Assembly (NCBI GenBank): GCA_965221985.1 | Contig: OZ244928.1 | Coordinates: 1,426,001 to 1,490,000, forward strand | Direction: 5' to 3' | DNA: 64,000 nt | From: J054 sp965221985 | Lineage (GTDB): Bacteria > Pseudomonadota > Gammaproteobacteria > Steroidobacterales > GCA-2729495 | Part shown: piece by piece, positions 56,421 through 64,000 of the stretch | Layout of the letters: every line of letters starts with the position of its first letter | Position numbering within the stretch: position 1 is the stretch's first letter | The notes under the pieces: model-generated | Told to the model about the DNA's origin: nothing | Database searches by the model: none | Seen by the model: only the letters and a program-made list of their open reading frames with translations | Program-made: the position numbers and the translations under genes

Positions 56421-56483
56421 GGTTTACTCGCCTAGTAGTCGCCTAGTATCCCTCGCATTATGGTCAAATCGGCCTTATGAGGT

Positions 56484-56499
56484 CGTGATAGGTATCACA
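56484..56499. promoter_or_regulatory. CRP-like site upstream of the exported-protein gene
   Basis: CGTGATAGGTATCACA matches TGTGA-N6-TCACA with one substitution in one half-site. It lies between the usher stop and the ATG of the exported protein at 56420, in the position expected of an activator site. Confidence 0.6.
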
Positions 56500-56530
56500 T
56501 ATCTCCAGGCTTGGGCGCCTTGGCATATCG

Positions 56531-59167
56531 TCAGTCTGAATCCTTAGCCACTTGCACCGGCAGTTCAAGATTCATGTCGAACAAGAAGCGGTCAGTCAGT
56601 GAAACTTTTCGCTTGGCACGAAACCCTGAACTCAGTGGTCCGTATTGCGCTCGCAATTCGTAGTCGCCTGGCGGCAGTCCGCCGAAGCGGTAGTAGCCGT
56701 ATTCATCACTAAAAGCCTGGGCGCGGAGAGTACCTGCCTTGTCCACTACGGTTAGTCTCACGCCTGACAGTGCTTTCCCAAGGCTGTCACTAAGTTTACC
56801 CATAAAGCCATATTCAGCCCGCACATGCAGGTCGACTTTGGTTGTCGCGGCTTCCGCGACTTGGACCCATACGCCGTTCTCCGCTGGCGATAGTTCCATG
56901 GGCAGATGTTCGGCACCCAGCCGCACTTGGTAGTTACCCGGACGCAGATTGCCCAGATGGTAGTGACCATTGATGACCTGGGCAAAATGGGGAACGCCGT
57001 CTAGGTCGATGGCGATTTTCTCCACATCCTTTACCGGTGTTCCTGCGTCGTCCAGCATACGCAAGCGGCCGGCGATGGCGCCAAGACGGTTATTTGTAAA
57101 ATTGTTTCTCGCCGGTATCGGTTTCCCACCGACAAATGATAGATCTAGGGAAAGGGTCCACATGGCTTGTAGTCCTGTGTCCAGGCCCAGATCGTTCTTG
57201 GGCTCATCGCGAACTTCCAGGGAAGAATACAGGCCGGGCAACAGCGCGGTTACCCAGTTCAGTCGATAGCCCGCTTCTGCTTCGCTGAGTAATACACTGG
57301 CCCGGATGAATGCGCGGTCGTCATGACTGCGCGGGTACCACAGAGCGCCAGCCTCGACCAAGCCACCTAGATCTCGTCGGTGGGCAGCCGATGCAAACAA
57401 TTCGTAAGTCTCGCTGCCAAACCAGCGATACTCGGCTTGCGAGTAGTCTTTGCTGGCCGATAGCTGCAACCAATCTCGGTTTCGGTGATGCGTTCTGACA
57501 TCGAGAACATAATCACCGTTAGCGTCGGGCCACAAGCGCATGCTGTTGCGGTGTCCAAAACGCCAACTCATGCCCGGCAGGAGAAAGGAAATTTCTGCGA
57601 ACTCGGTATCGACATGCCGGCCATAGGCACCCAAACTCAATCGATCCGTGATGTTGTGCTCATAGCGTAGATCGATGTAATCGCTTTCAAGGCTATCGGG
57701 GCCGAGAAAACTGTCGTCGCGGTTTACCCAGTGCAGGTCGGCGTACCATCGCTCGCCACGTCCGAAGAGTTCCGCGGAGCTCGCTGTGCTCGAGGAGTGA
57801 TTGGCTAGGGAAGCTGATGCGACCCACTTCTCACCCAAGCCTGCCGTCACGCCCATCACTTGGTAGCCGGTTATTCCGGTCTGAGCGCCAGCTTCGACCG
57901 TCACTTTGTCGGTAATACCGTATCGACTCAGCATCATGAGTGCCGGATCGCCGTCCGCGTCGGTATCAGTTAGCAAGTCGCCGGTAACCCCGAGGCCTAG
58001 GAAAGAAACGTTTTGGCGCTGGTTTAGTAGGAGGTCAGACGGCGTTTTTGAAAAATTCTCTACATCAAGAATACTGTAGTTTCTTTGGTCCAAAATACGC
58101 ACGAATATTTCTTGATACTGTTGATCTGGTCGCTGCACGTCATCAAAACGATAGCTGCCGTCTAAGCGCACTCTTTGACGCTGTATGATCCGGCCATTGA
58201 TTTGCAGCTCGGCAATGCTGCCTGGTTTAGCTTCGCCCTCGATGGTCTGCAAGCCCAGGCCCAAGCGGCGGATGTATTGGTTTCGTGATCGATCGCTCCA
58301 GGGGTCGAACTCGAAGCCCTCAGAGTTATAAATCTGCTGTAAGCCAGTTTGCTGCTGAATGGGCAACAGCGGGTTCAATGAGACAGGCCTATAGCCCAAT
58401 AGGGTTTGCCCCTTCTCGAAGTCCCGCTGCCAATAGTATTCATCGGCAGTGAGATCCTGTCCCTCATACTGACTGAGTTCCGCGCGCCAGGTACCGCCCG
58501 CGACCCGACCGCGCATCAGCCAATCAGTCTGCGCGCTGTCGAAGCCGTCACTCCAGAATCGCGTGTGATCGACACGCATTTGACTCATGGCGAAGGGGAA
58601 GGGCTTAAACTCAATTTCTGGTGCTTGGTCGTCTTTGCTGATCTTAGCCTCCACTCGCCACCACGGGAGTACGACGTCGATCAGGTAGTTGGCGGGTTCG
58701 AATTTCCAATCCGCGTGCAACACTTCATCTATCAAGCGGTCACCAAAGAATATTTGTTCTTCAACGAGATAGAAATCTTTGACGCTTGCCGGAATTGATC
58801 CACTGGGCGTATCGAGCTTGAGATGTTGACCTTGGAGACTTGCTTGTACGCCAAACTCCTGCATGGTTTCCCTGGCGGGGAATAAGAAGCGGTCTCCCTG
58901 TCGGTAGACTGTAATGTAGGTGACGTCGGCCCCGTTCACGACGAGCCCCATGATTTCAAGATCGCCCACTTCTACGTTTCGCTGGGCACCAGTCTTGATG
59001 AGCTGCGCGGCGCTGGTATTGACCCATACCAAGTCGTCACTAGCCCAGGCTAATTGCGCCAGCAGTAGCAGCAAGCACAAGACAGACATGCCGATCCGGG
59101 CACGGCCTGGCCCCGCCTTGGATTGACAGTCATTCATGTGGCCTTTGAGGGCACGACACATCGCCAT
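56531..59167 (-). CDS. Outer membrane usher-like protein
   Basis: The 878-residue protein has a signal peptide (about 24-43) and an N-terminal usher-like domain (LVVNGADVTYITVYRQGDRFLFP, then KDFYLVEEQIFFGDRLIDEVLHADW). A long beta-barrel-like middle has alternating aromatic strands ending in D-x-R-x-W-type turns, and the C-terminus holds a carboxypeptidase regulatory-like domain (GKLSDSLGKALSGVRLTVVD to YYRFGGLPPGDYEL). The organisation recalls CS1/alpha-type or archaic ushers, which assemble subunits through the outer membrane. ATG 59167 is used; 59137 with AAAGG upstream is possible. Confidence 0.75.
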   Translation of the reverse strand: MAMCRALKGHMNDCQSKAGPGRARIGMSVLCLLLLLAQLAWASDDLVWVNTSAAQLIKTGAQRNVEVGDLEIMGLVVNGADVTYITVYRQGDRFLFPARETMQEFGVQASLQGQHLKLDTPSGSIPASVKDFYLVEEQIFFGDRLIDEVLHADWKFEPANYLIDVVLPWWRVEAKISKDDQAPEIEFKPFPFAMSQMRVDHTRFWSDGFDSAQTDWLMRGRVAGGTWRAELSQYEGQDLTADEYYWQRDFEKGQTLLGYRPVSLNPLLPIQQQTGLQQIYNSEGFEFDPWSDRSRNQYIRRLGLGLQTIEGEAKPGSIAELQINGRIIQRQRVRLDGSYRFDDVQRPDQQYQEIFVRILDQRNYSILDVENFSKTPSDLLLNQRQNVSFLGLGVTGDLLTDTDADGDPALMMLSRYGITDKVTVEAGAQTGITGYQVMGVTAGLGEKWVASASLANHSSSTASSAELFGRGERWYADLHWVNRDDSFLGPDSLESDYIDLRYEHNITDRLSLGAYGRHVDTEFAEISFLLPGMSWRFGHRNSMRLWPDANGDYVLDVRTHHRNRDWLQLSASKDYSQAEYRWFGSETYELFASAAHRRDLGGLVEAGALWYPRSHDDRAFIRASVLLSEAEAGYRLNWVTALLPGLYSSLEVRDEPKNDLGLDTGLQAMWTLSLDLSFVGGKPIPARNNFTNNRLGAIAGRLRMLDDAGTPVKDVEKIAIDLDGVPHFAQVINGHYHLGNLRPGNYQVRLGAEHLPMELSPAENGVWVQVAEAATTKVDLHVRAEYGFMGKLSDSLGKALSGVRLTVVDKAGTLRAQAFSDEYGYYRFGGLPPGDYELRAQYGPLSSGFRAKRKVSLTDRFLFDMNLELPVQVAKDSD

Positions 59168-59191
59168 CTACCGTGTGCTAGATCCTGGACC

Positions 59192-60040
59192 CTAGATCTC
59201 GACGTTAAGTACCTCCTCGAAACTGCCTTCCTCACCGCTTAAATGCACAGCGATGACAAAATTTCCAGAATCACCCGGGAGTTGCAGGGGGCTGGAGACC
59301 TTCCGTCGTGTGCCCGGCATTACCGGTCTCGGGCTTAATGGCCCGCCCGAGGCATTTTTTGGCGGCGGACGGCTATTGTCTTTGGCTAGGCGGCGGACAC
59401 TTTTCATGGCTTTCTTTTCACCGGGAAAACTGTCCTTAGGCCACAGCAGGTAGTAACCGGTTGGGCGGACGTGGGCATTGCCTAATGCCGAAATATCGAA
59501 TTCCAAGGCCGCCTGTTCAGCTTCGCGTTGCAGGCTGACCTCGTGGACTTTTAGCGATAGATTTGCCTCACCCAGCCGTGCGTAGATCGGCATACCTAGG
59601 CGAAAACGCATCTTTATGCCAGGCCGGTCGGTGTCGACGATCTCCGAAAAGAACATCATGGCGCGATGTTCTCCTTCGCTTGCCAGACGCTCGGGCAATA
59701 CCATAAGCCGTACTGTTTGGCTCCCACCTTCGGGAATACTGAAGCGCACGGGATTCATTATGATCGCCGCCGGTAGTGATCCCGCTTCCGGTGGCAATTC
59801 CCGAAATTCGTTGCGGTCATCTAGATCCCAGTTCACCAGGCTGGTGTCGATATTGACCGAGCGATTACCCAAGTTGACAATGGTCGCGGATTCGGTGGCC
59901 GGTTTCGCCCCTAGCTCGAGCACAATACGATTGGGTGCCACGGCAATGCTGGGTGGCGGTGCTGCCGTTTCTTGTGCGCCTGCACTAACTGCAAGGATGC
60001 TGCCCAGAAGCGACGGTGCTAGTCTGTTTAATATTTGCAT
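59192..60040 (-). CDS. Periplasmic fimbrial chaperone-like protein
   Basis: The 282-residue protein has a signal peptide (MQILNRLAPSLLGSILAVSAGA) and a PapD-type N-terminal domain: IAVAPNRIVLELG, SATIVNLGNRSVNID and FSIPEGGSQTVRLMVLPERL, with a possible subunit-binding Arg/Lys pair. The C-terminal domain has FDISALGNAHVRPTGYYLLWP and a basic, proline-rich loop (LAKDNSRPPPKN). It should hold pilus subunits before assembly. The ATG at 60040 follows AGGA; the longer TTG frame overlaps the adhesin gene's stop. Confidence 0.82.
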   Translation of the reverse strand: MQILNRLAPSLLGSILAVSAGAQETAAPPPSIAVAPNRIVLELGAKPATESATIVNLGNRSVNIDTSLVNWDLDDRNEFRELPPEAGSLPAAIIMNPVRFSIPEGGSQTVRLMVLPERLASEGEHRAMMFFSEIVDTDRPGIKMRFRLGMPIYARLGEANLSLKVHEVSLQREAEQAALEFDISALGNAHVRPTGYYLLWPKDSFPGEKKAMKSVRRLAKDNSRPPPKNASGGPLSPRPVMPGTRRKVSSPLQLPGDSGNFVIAVHLSGEEGSFEEVLNVEI

Positions 60041-60063
60041 TGATCTAATTCCTAAGAGAATCT

Positions 60064-61185
60064 TCAAAAACCGATAACGGTGACTTCTATTTCCGCCAGA
60101 GCTTGGCTACTGCTATTGGCAGGCGCATTCAGATCCAGTTCCAGAGGGACGTCGCCCGCGCGTGGCTCCATACCGCAGGGCTGGCCCTGAATACCGTCGA
60201 TGGTTCCGTTGGCGGCCAAAATGCCCGGACCCAGTGGACGTACTTGATAAATGGCCGAGGTGTAGTTATTGCCGAGGCACCCTAAGGCCCTGGCCGCAAT
60301 CAGCTTGCGTAGCATAATGACGGGCTGGGTATTCAGCGGCGTCACGTCGTTGACAATTTGCGCGTCGGCTGTTTGTTGCGAAACTGTCAGTAGCTTATTG
60401 CCGACATTGCCACAGAAATCCGCCGCGCAAGCTTGGCTGTTTGCGGCCAATAATTCTGCCAGGGCACCGCGCGATACTTGAGTTTCGACCCGACTGGGGT
60501 AGTACAGCAGTAGGAAGGAGGGCAGTTGGGCCGTTAGGCTAGTCGTCAACTGTTTGGGCTGGCTAGGACCCCGTAAAGCGGATACCTCAATGAGCAAGTC
60601 GCCCACGTAGTTACCATCCTGCACGGCGTTGGCGAGGTCTACCGCCATGTCGAAGCCGTAGCGAATATTGCGTGGGCATCGCGGACCATTGGTATTGGGT
60701 ATGGCCTGCGGATTGGAAATGGTGACCCAGCCGCCGCCGTTTGCGTCTGCGTTGAGCCTGCCCGATCCGTTGCCAATAGTAAGCGTGACCTCAAGATCTT
60801 GCGCGGTTATGCAGTAGGTACGTCGTTCTGCGCGTGTGAGGGAAACTCTAAAATCTACTGATACTCTATCTCGGGCTTGCACGCTCACCATGGCGTCCGT
60901 CGCTACGCCTACATCCAAGTCTTGCGAAAAACTATTTAGATTAAGGACTTTCGTGCCGACATCGAAGTTTTGCTCCGTGGCATTGCTTAGGTTTTGTGTG
61001 CCATGAATAATTTCTGACCGAGAAATCTCGAGATCTGGCGCTCGACCGCGGATGCGCAGATCGAAAGCGTTGGCCGCGGTGCTAAAGACCACGGCGAAAA
61101 TAAGCACAGAGCATATCCACGACGGATATGAGCCGTGGGTTCGCTGGTTTGACTTGGTAGGCTGTTGTTGTTCGCCGAAGATCAT
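60064..61185 (-). CDS. Two-domain tip adhesin-like protein
   Basis: The 373-residue protein has a signal peptide (about 20-39, ending AANAFD) and an N-terminal domain of unknown type (about 40-200). The C-terminal domain (about 215-373) shares a pattern with the two small subunits: CAADFC, ARALGCLGNNY and a lone Cys in GQPCGMEPRAGD, ending in VTVIGF. That is the layout of a tip adhesin with a receptor-binding domain followed by a subunit domain. The stop lies just before the chaperone gene; the usher follows. Two CRP-like sites occur about 350 bp upstream. Confidence 0.72.
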   Translation of the reverse strand: MIFGEQQQPTKSNQRTHGSYPSWICSVLIFAVVFSTAANAFDLRIRGRAPDLEISRSEIIHGTQNLSNATEQNFDVGTKVLNLNSFSQDLDVGVATDAMVSVQARDRVSVDFRVSLTRAERRTYCITAQDLEVTLTIGNGSGRLNADANGGGWVTISNPQAIPNTNGPRCPRNIRYGFDMAVDLANAVQDGNYVGDLLIEVSALRGPSQPKQLTTSLTAQLPSFLLLYYPSRVETQVSRGALAELLAANSQACAADFCGNVGNKLLTVSQQTADAQIVNDVTPLNTQPVIMLRKLIAARALGCLGNNYTSAIYQVRPLGPGILAANGTIDGIQGQPCGMEPRAGDVPLELDLNAPANSSSQALAEIEVTVIGF

Positions 61186-61727
61186 CGATTAACCGCTCAC
61201 TACCAGGAGGCCTAAGCAAGCTGCCTGCTTGCCGGTAGCAGAGTTTTCCAAAGTCAATGCGCAAGAACACATCGCTTTCGCACTGGAAAGCGCGCTAGCT
61301 TCGCGCCACACAACTTGTTTCTGTCCCTTGCTGTCTATTTTTCCAGCCATGCATTTAGCCTCGCTCACCCACGACCTTTCAGATATCGGGCAGCCTCTTC
61401 AGCGAGGCAATCTCGCGTACACGAGCCTCGTCAAGAATCTGCTAGGAGACAGTGCCAGGCTGGCTTTCAGGACCCCGTGAATTGCATCACTACTTTTGAC
61501 ATATTGTCCGTTGTGGTTCTCAAGATTGGCTGAAATGTGATGTCCGTCACAATATTTTTGTGATCGAAATCACGAACTGGAGCCGCAGTTGTGCATTGAC
61601 TTGTTGACCCGCCCCGGGTATCACGCTGCGATTCAGAACTCGCGGCTGCTGAAGACAAGCTGAGGTCTTCACGACGGCAACGCGCGATGATGAAGTTCGG
61701 CCGGTGAACTATATTGAAGCCGCGGAC
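61186..61727. other. Regulatory region between adhesin operon and subunit A gene
   Basis: About 540 bases contain the tandem CRP-like sites (61536-61574) and a short plus-strand frame (61229-61480) that is probably chance. The last bases before 61727 follow the subunit A stop; no obvious terminator for that gene was found. Confidence 0.5.
61536..61574. promoter_or_regulatory. Tandem CRP-like sites, centres 23 bp apart
   Basis: The first site (61536-61551) reads TGTGATGTCCGTCACA and is perfect. The second (61559-61574) reads TGTGATCGAAATCACG with one mismatch. Their centres are 23 bp apart, about two helical turns, so two dimers could bind the same face. They precede the adhesin, chaperone and usher genes (minus strand). 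Confidence 0.75.
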
Positions 61728-62336
61728 TTACAGACCAATCACGATGAAAGAGAAGATCGCACGTACCGAGTCTGTCGTTAGGCTGCTGACGTCGACATCG
61801 AAAACCAGATCGCCAACAGTCATGGCCAGGCTGCAGGGCGCATTGCGAATGTCTACTAAAGAGCTGCTACTGATGGTGACTGCCGCATCTGTTCCCGCGC
61901 CGACGGCTGTGGCGGCTGCATACTCGGTACAGCCTAAGGCACGTACACCCACCGCATTCGCAACAGTGAAGGTGGCAGGTGACCCGTTGCTATCCGACAA
62001 CTGAGCATCCGTCGTTGCGGTGCTTAGATCGGTGATGGGTGAGCTGCCTAGGTCCAGCGTGTTGAGGTCCGCGCAGAAGTCGCTCGCGCAAGTGTCAGCG
62101 CTGCCGCCCGCCAAATAATCCGCCAGTGCCGTATCGCTAACCTGTAGCTGAATCCTGTCGTAATGATAGACGACCAAGGTGGTGGGCAGATTAAGCTCGA
62201 TGCTGGTTGTACCCTGGGCGGCCCAGGCGGCAGTTGCGGTAATGAGTTGCGCGACGACTATGACCGCGGTGCCGAGTACCTTTGGGATCAGCTGTGGTCT
62301 CGGAACGTCATTTTGTCGGCTGAAAATGTTTTGCAT
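61728..62336 (-). CDS. Chaperone-usher-type pilus subunit A
   Basis: The 202-residue protein has a signal peptide (about 14-40, ending TATAAWAA) and a mature domain with four Cys in the pattern CASDFC, RALGCTEY and APCSLAM. It begins with TTSIELNLPTTLVVYHYDRIQL and ends in a VxxIFSFIVIGL strand. It is clearly homologous to the next gene (same Cys spacing, LNTLDLG, VANAVGVRALGC, VGDLVFDVD). This is the pattern expected of a pilus subunit with a donor-strand N-terminus; I do not recognise the Pfam family. Confidence 0.75.
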   Translation of the reverse strand: MQNIFSRQNDVPRPQLIPKVLGTAVIVVAQLITATAAWAAQGTTSIELNLPTTLVVYHYDRIQLQVSDTALADYLAGGSADTCASDFCADLNTLDLGSSPITDLSTATTDAQLSDSNGSPATFTVANAVGVRALGCTEYAAATAVGAGTDAAVTISSSSLVDIRNAPCSLAMTVGDLVFDVDVSSLTTDSVRAIFSFIVIGL

Positions 62337-62397
62337 CTAAAAATTACGCAGCAGCAAGTTCGTGACTTAGGCTCGGCGCATGCCTGCAGTTTGGGCA

Positions 62398-62430
62398 ATA
62401 AAAAAGCCCGGACAGTTGCCGGCCCGGGCT
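62398..62430 (-). terminator. Rho-independent terminator after subunit B gene
   Basis: On the minus strand a 7-bp G/C stem (AGCCCGG at 62430-62424 pairing with CCGGGCT at 62411-62405) is followed by a T-tract. It lies 33 bp after the stop of subunit B and so separates the two subunit transcripts, allowing subunit B to be made in excess. Confidence 0.85.
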
Positions 62431-62463
62431 CTTAGGGATCAATTGATCCGATAGTTGCCGCTA

Positions 62464-63054
62464 CTAGACACCAGTAACGGTGACGTCGAAGACAGCATTG
62501 ACCGTGGTGCCCGAAACGGCGCTAATGTCCACGTCGAACACCAGATCACCGACGGTCATCGCCAGTCCACAGGCCGCGCCGTCGATGTCCGCCAGCGAAG
62601 TCGCGCTGATGGTTACCGCGGCATCGTTGCCGGCACCCGCAGCAGCAGCGGCCGAGTAATTGGCGCAGCCCAGGGCCCTAACGCCCACGGCGTTTTGGAC
62701 GGTGAAAGTCGCCGACGTCGAACCGCCGTTTAGAGCAGGGTTCGTGTCAGATAGCAGAGCGTCTACCGTGGCAGCGCTAAGATCACTGATTGGGTCAGAG
62801 ACGGTAAGGTCCAGCGTGCCGAGGCTCTGACAAGAGTCGCCCGCGCAAGCAACCGCCGAACCACCCGTTAAGAAATTAGCCAGCGCTGGGCTAGTCACTT
62901 CCAGTTGAATGGTGTCGTAGTGGTACATGACCAATACCGTGGGGAAATTGACTTCAACGGTCGTCGTGGCTTGTGCCGCGTACGCCGATGGTGCTGCGAC
63001 CAGCAAACTGGCGAGAGCTCCCGCAGTCGCAATACTTCTTACTACCTTGCCCAT
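62464..63054 (-). CDS. Chaperone-usher-type pilus subunit B
   Basis: The 196-residue protein starts at ATG 63054 (AAGGAG nine bases upstream). It has a signal peptide (about 1-25, ending PSAYAA) and a mature domain with CAGDSC, RALGCANY and AACGLAM, the same four-Cys pattern as subunit A and the adhesin C-terminal domain. It begins ATTTVEVNFPTVLVMYHYDTIQL and ends VFDVTVTGV. Strong ribosome site, own terminator and CRP site suggest it is the major subunit of the filament. Confidence 0.8.
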   Translation of the reverse strand: MGKVVRSIATAGALASLLVAAPSAYAAQATTTVEVNFPTVLVMYHYDTIQLEVTSPALANFLTGGSAVACAGDSCQSLGTLDLTVSDPISDLSAATVDALLSDTNPALNGGSTSATFTVQNAVGVRALGCANYSAAAAAGAGNDAAVTISATSLADIDGAACGLAMTVGDLVFDVDISAVSGTTVNAVFDVTVTGV

Positions 63055-63244
63055 GTCTATAAACTCCTTGACAATTGACAACAACAACTAGGCTTTGTTT
63101 CAAAGCTTCAGGCGAGGCGTCTCCGCATATTCGACGGCCGACCCGAATTCAATGCACACTTTGCCAGTACTTAGCTTTGGCAACCAGGAAACCCATCACT
63201 ACTTGCCAAAATGCGTCTTCAGTAAACCTAATGTATTGAGAAAC

Positions 63245-63260
63245 TGTGACGGTGGTCACA
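63245..63260. promoter_or_regulatory. CRP-like site upstream of subunit B
   Basis: TGTGACGGTGGTCACA is a perfect TGTGA-N6-TCACA palindrome about 198 bp before the subunit B ATG. It could position CRP for activation of that promoter; no start point can be placed. Confidence 0.75.
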
Positions 63261-63528
63261 GGCATCTCTGGTCAAAGTTTTTTTTCTCGGTAAGTTCCAT
63301 CACTCGCTGATCAAGGCTGGCGCAAGATTCCAGATTTATAGAGTTAGTTTTTAGCCGCCTTATGTTGAGTAGGAAGTTTTTTTCTAGCGCGTAGTCACCG
63401 CGATAGTGGCAACTCCAGCTCCATCAATTGTTTTCGAGACCGGGCGCGTCGCTGCCTTCGTTTTACCTGCCACCGGCGTGTCCGGGGCCGGCGACCCGGG
63501 CGCAGGACAGGCGGACTCGTTCAGGGAA

Positions 63529-63572
63529 GCGGCCAATATAACTCGTCAGAATTCACGAGTTATATTGGCCGC
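63529..63572. repeat. 18-bp perfect hairpin before the HipB-like gene
   Basis: Arms 63529-63546 and 63555-63572 (GCGGCCAATATAACTCGT and its exact complement) flank an 8-base loop. The element ACGAGTTAT within the right arm recurs at 63601-63609, inside the probable promoter. This suggests operator sites for the regulator encoded downstream. Confidence 0.75.
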
Positions 63573-63588
63573 TATGAAGACAATTAAG

Positions 63589-63618
63589 TTGACTAATTTG
63601 ACGAGTTATTAGTAAATT
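63589..63618 (+). promoter_or_regulatory. Probable promoter of the HipB-like gene
   Basis: TTGACT (63589-63594), an 18-base spacer and TAAATT (63613-63618) form a reasonable sigma-70 promoter about 30 bp before the ATG at 63647. The spacer contains an ACGAGTTAT copy from the hairpin, consistent with autorepression. Confidence 0.4.
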
Positions 63619-63646
63619 AGCTATTAATTCGCCAGATTAGACGATT

Positions 63647-63997
63647 ATGGATATTAGCAGATTCCTCTCAGACGACCGCATTTTGGCTGAACTGGGCGAG
63701 CGGCTGGCTTACCGGCGGGTGAAATTGCAGCTGACCCAGGCCCAACTGGCGGCCCAGGCGGGAGTGGCCAAACGCACGGTAGAACGAATAGAGACTGGTG
63801 CTTCCGCCCAAATGTCCAGTGTGATTCGCTTACTTCGCGCACTGGATCTATTGCCCAATTTGGAGCAATTGCTTCCACCGGCTGCTCCCAGTCCCATGGA
63901 CTTGCTGCGGGGTAAGGGCAAGCGACGTCAACGCGCTAGCTCAAAGCGCAAACACCGTGCCGCCGAGCAGCCCTGGTCCTGGGATGAAGAATCGTGA
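63647..63997 (+). CDS. XRE/HipB-like helix-turn-helix regulator
   Basis: The 116-residue protein has an XRE-type helix-turn-helix at about 20-75 (LTQAQLAAQAGVAKRTVERIETG) and a basic C-terminus (KGKRRQRASSKRKHR) ending in SWDEES. The HTH pattern and size match HipB-type antitoxins. A GTG at 63994 overlaps the TGA stop (GTGA), as in hipBA operons, so a HipA-like kinase gene probably starts there and continues beyond the window. Autoregulation via the upstream repeats is likely. Confidence 0.85.
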   Translation: MDISRFLSDDRILAELGERLAYRRVKLQLTQAQLAAQAGVAKRTVERIETGASAQMSSVIRLLRALDLLPNLEQLLPPAAPSPMDLLRGKGKRRQRASSKRKHRAAEQPWSWDEES

Positions 63998-64000
63998 CCG

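Noticed and set aside
63406..63612. 68-codon plus-strand frame across the hairpin
   Set aside because: It is interrupted by the regulatory repeats' logic, has no ribosome site and an Ala/Gly-biased chance composition.

Overview
The window looks like a chromosomal segment of a gammaproteobacterium. It carries TrhO, HtpX, UppP, a class A PBP, an RND pump, CRP-type operators and a chaperone-usher-like operon. I cannot name the genus; a marine or soil lineage outside the enteric bacteria is likely. I saw no rRNA, tRNA, CRISPR array or intact prophage.

0-12 kb is housekeeping and accessory background: a truncated glutathione S-transferase, tRNA uridine hydroxylase TrhO, a kelch-type protein, a TerC-family membrane protein, a LemA/DUF2207 pair, a macro-domain protein, a lipoprotein, a cytochrome c fusion, an LLM-type oxidoreductase and a group II truncated haemoglobin. 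A 27-bp perfect inverted-repeat element lies at 4.1 kb. A decayed IS1182-type transposase follows at 11.9-12.8 kb.

13.4-29.3 kb is the most unusual part: about thirteen same-strand, tightly spaced genes that look more A/T-rich than their surroundings. In order they encode an ATP-grasp-like protein with a membrane domain, a HupE/UreJ protein, a DUF6512 protein, a sterol-desaturase-type di-iron hydroxylase, an SDR, a Rieske oxygenase of the pheophorbide-a-oxygenase type with a membrane tail, a phytol/dolichol-kinase-like protein, a membrane-tailed flavin monooxygenase, an RND adaptor and pump, an ECF sigma factor, a non-zinc membrane anti-sigma-like protein and a DUF4097 protein. I infer a self-regulated pathway that builds or modifies a lipophilic compound and exports it. 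The product is unknown.

29.8-48.4 kb holds a small Cys-rich secreted protein, a broken secreted-protein gene, a methyltransferase, a DUF4105 protein, a phospholipid operon (CDP-alcohol transferase, CdsA-like, PlsC-like), UppP, stress or detoxification genes, a peptidoglycan-binding/TPR protein paired with a class A PBP, a flavoprotein, HtpX, a nitrobindin-like protein and a REC-GGDEF-EAL regulator.

48.4-63.3 kb looks like a co-regulated surface programme. It contains a secreted subtilase with a perfectly periodic Trp tail, a large propeller-type hybrid histidine kinase, a secreted protein, and a chaperone-usher-like set (usher, chaperone, two-domain adhesin, two paralogous subunits). Five CRP-like 16-bp palindromes sit in the upstream regions of these transcription units. 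The window ends in a HipB-like regulator gene preceded by an 18-bp perfect hairpin, with a probable hipA starting at the edge.
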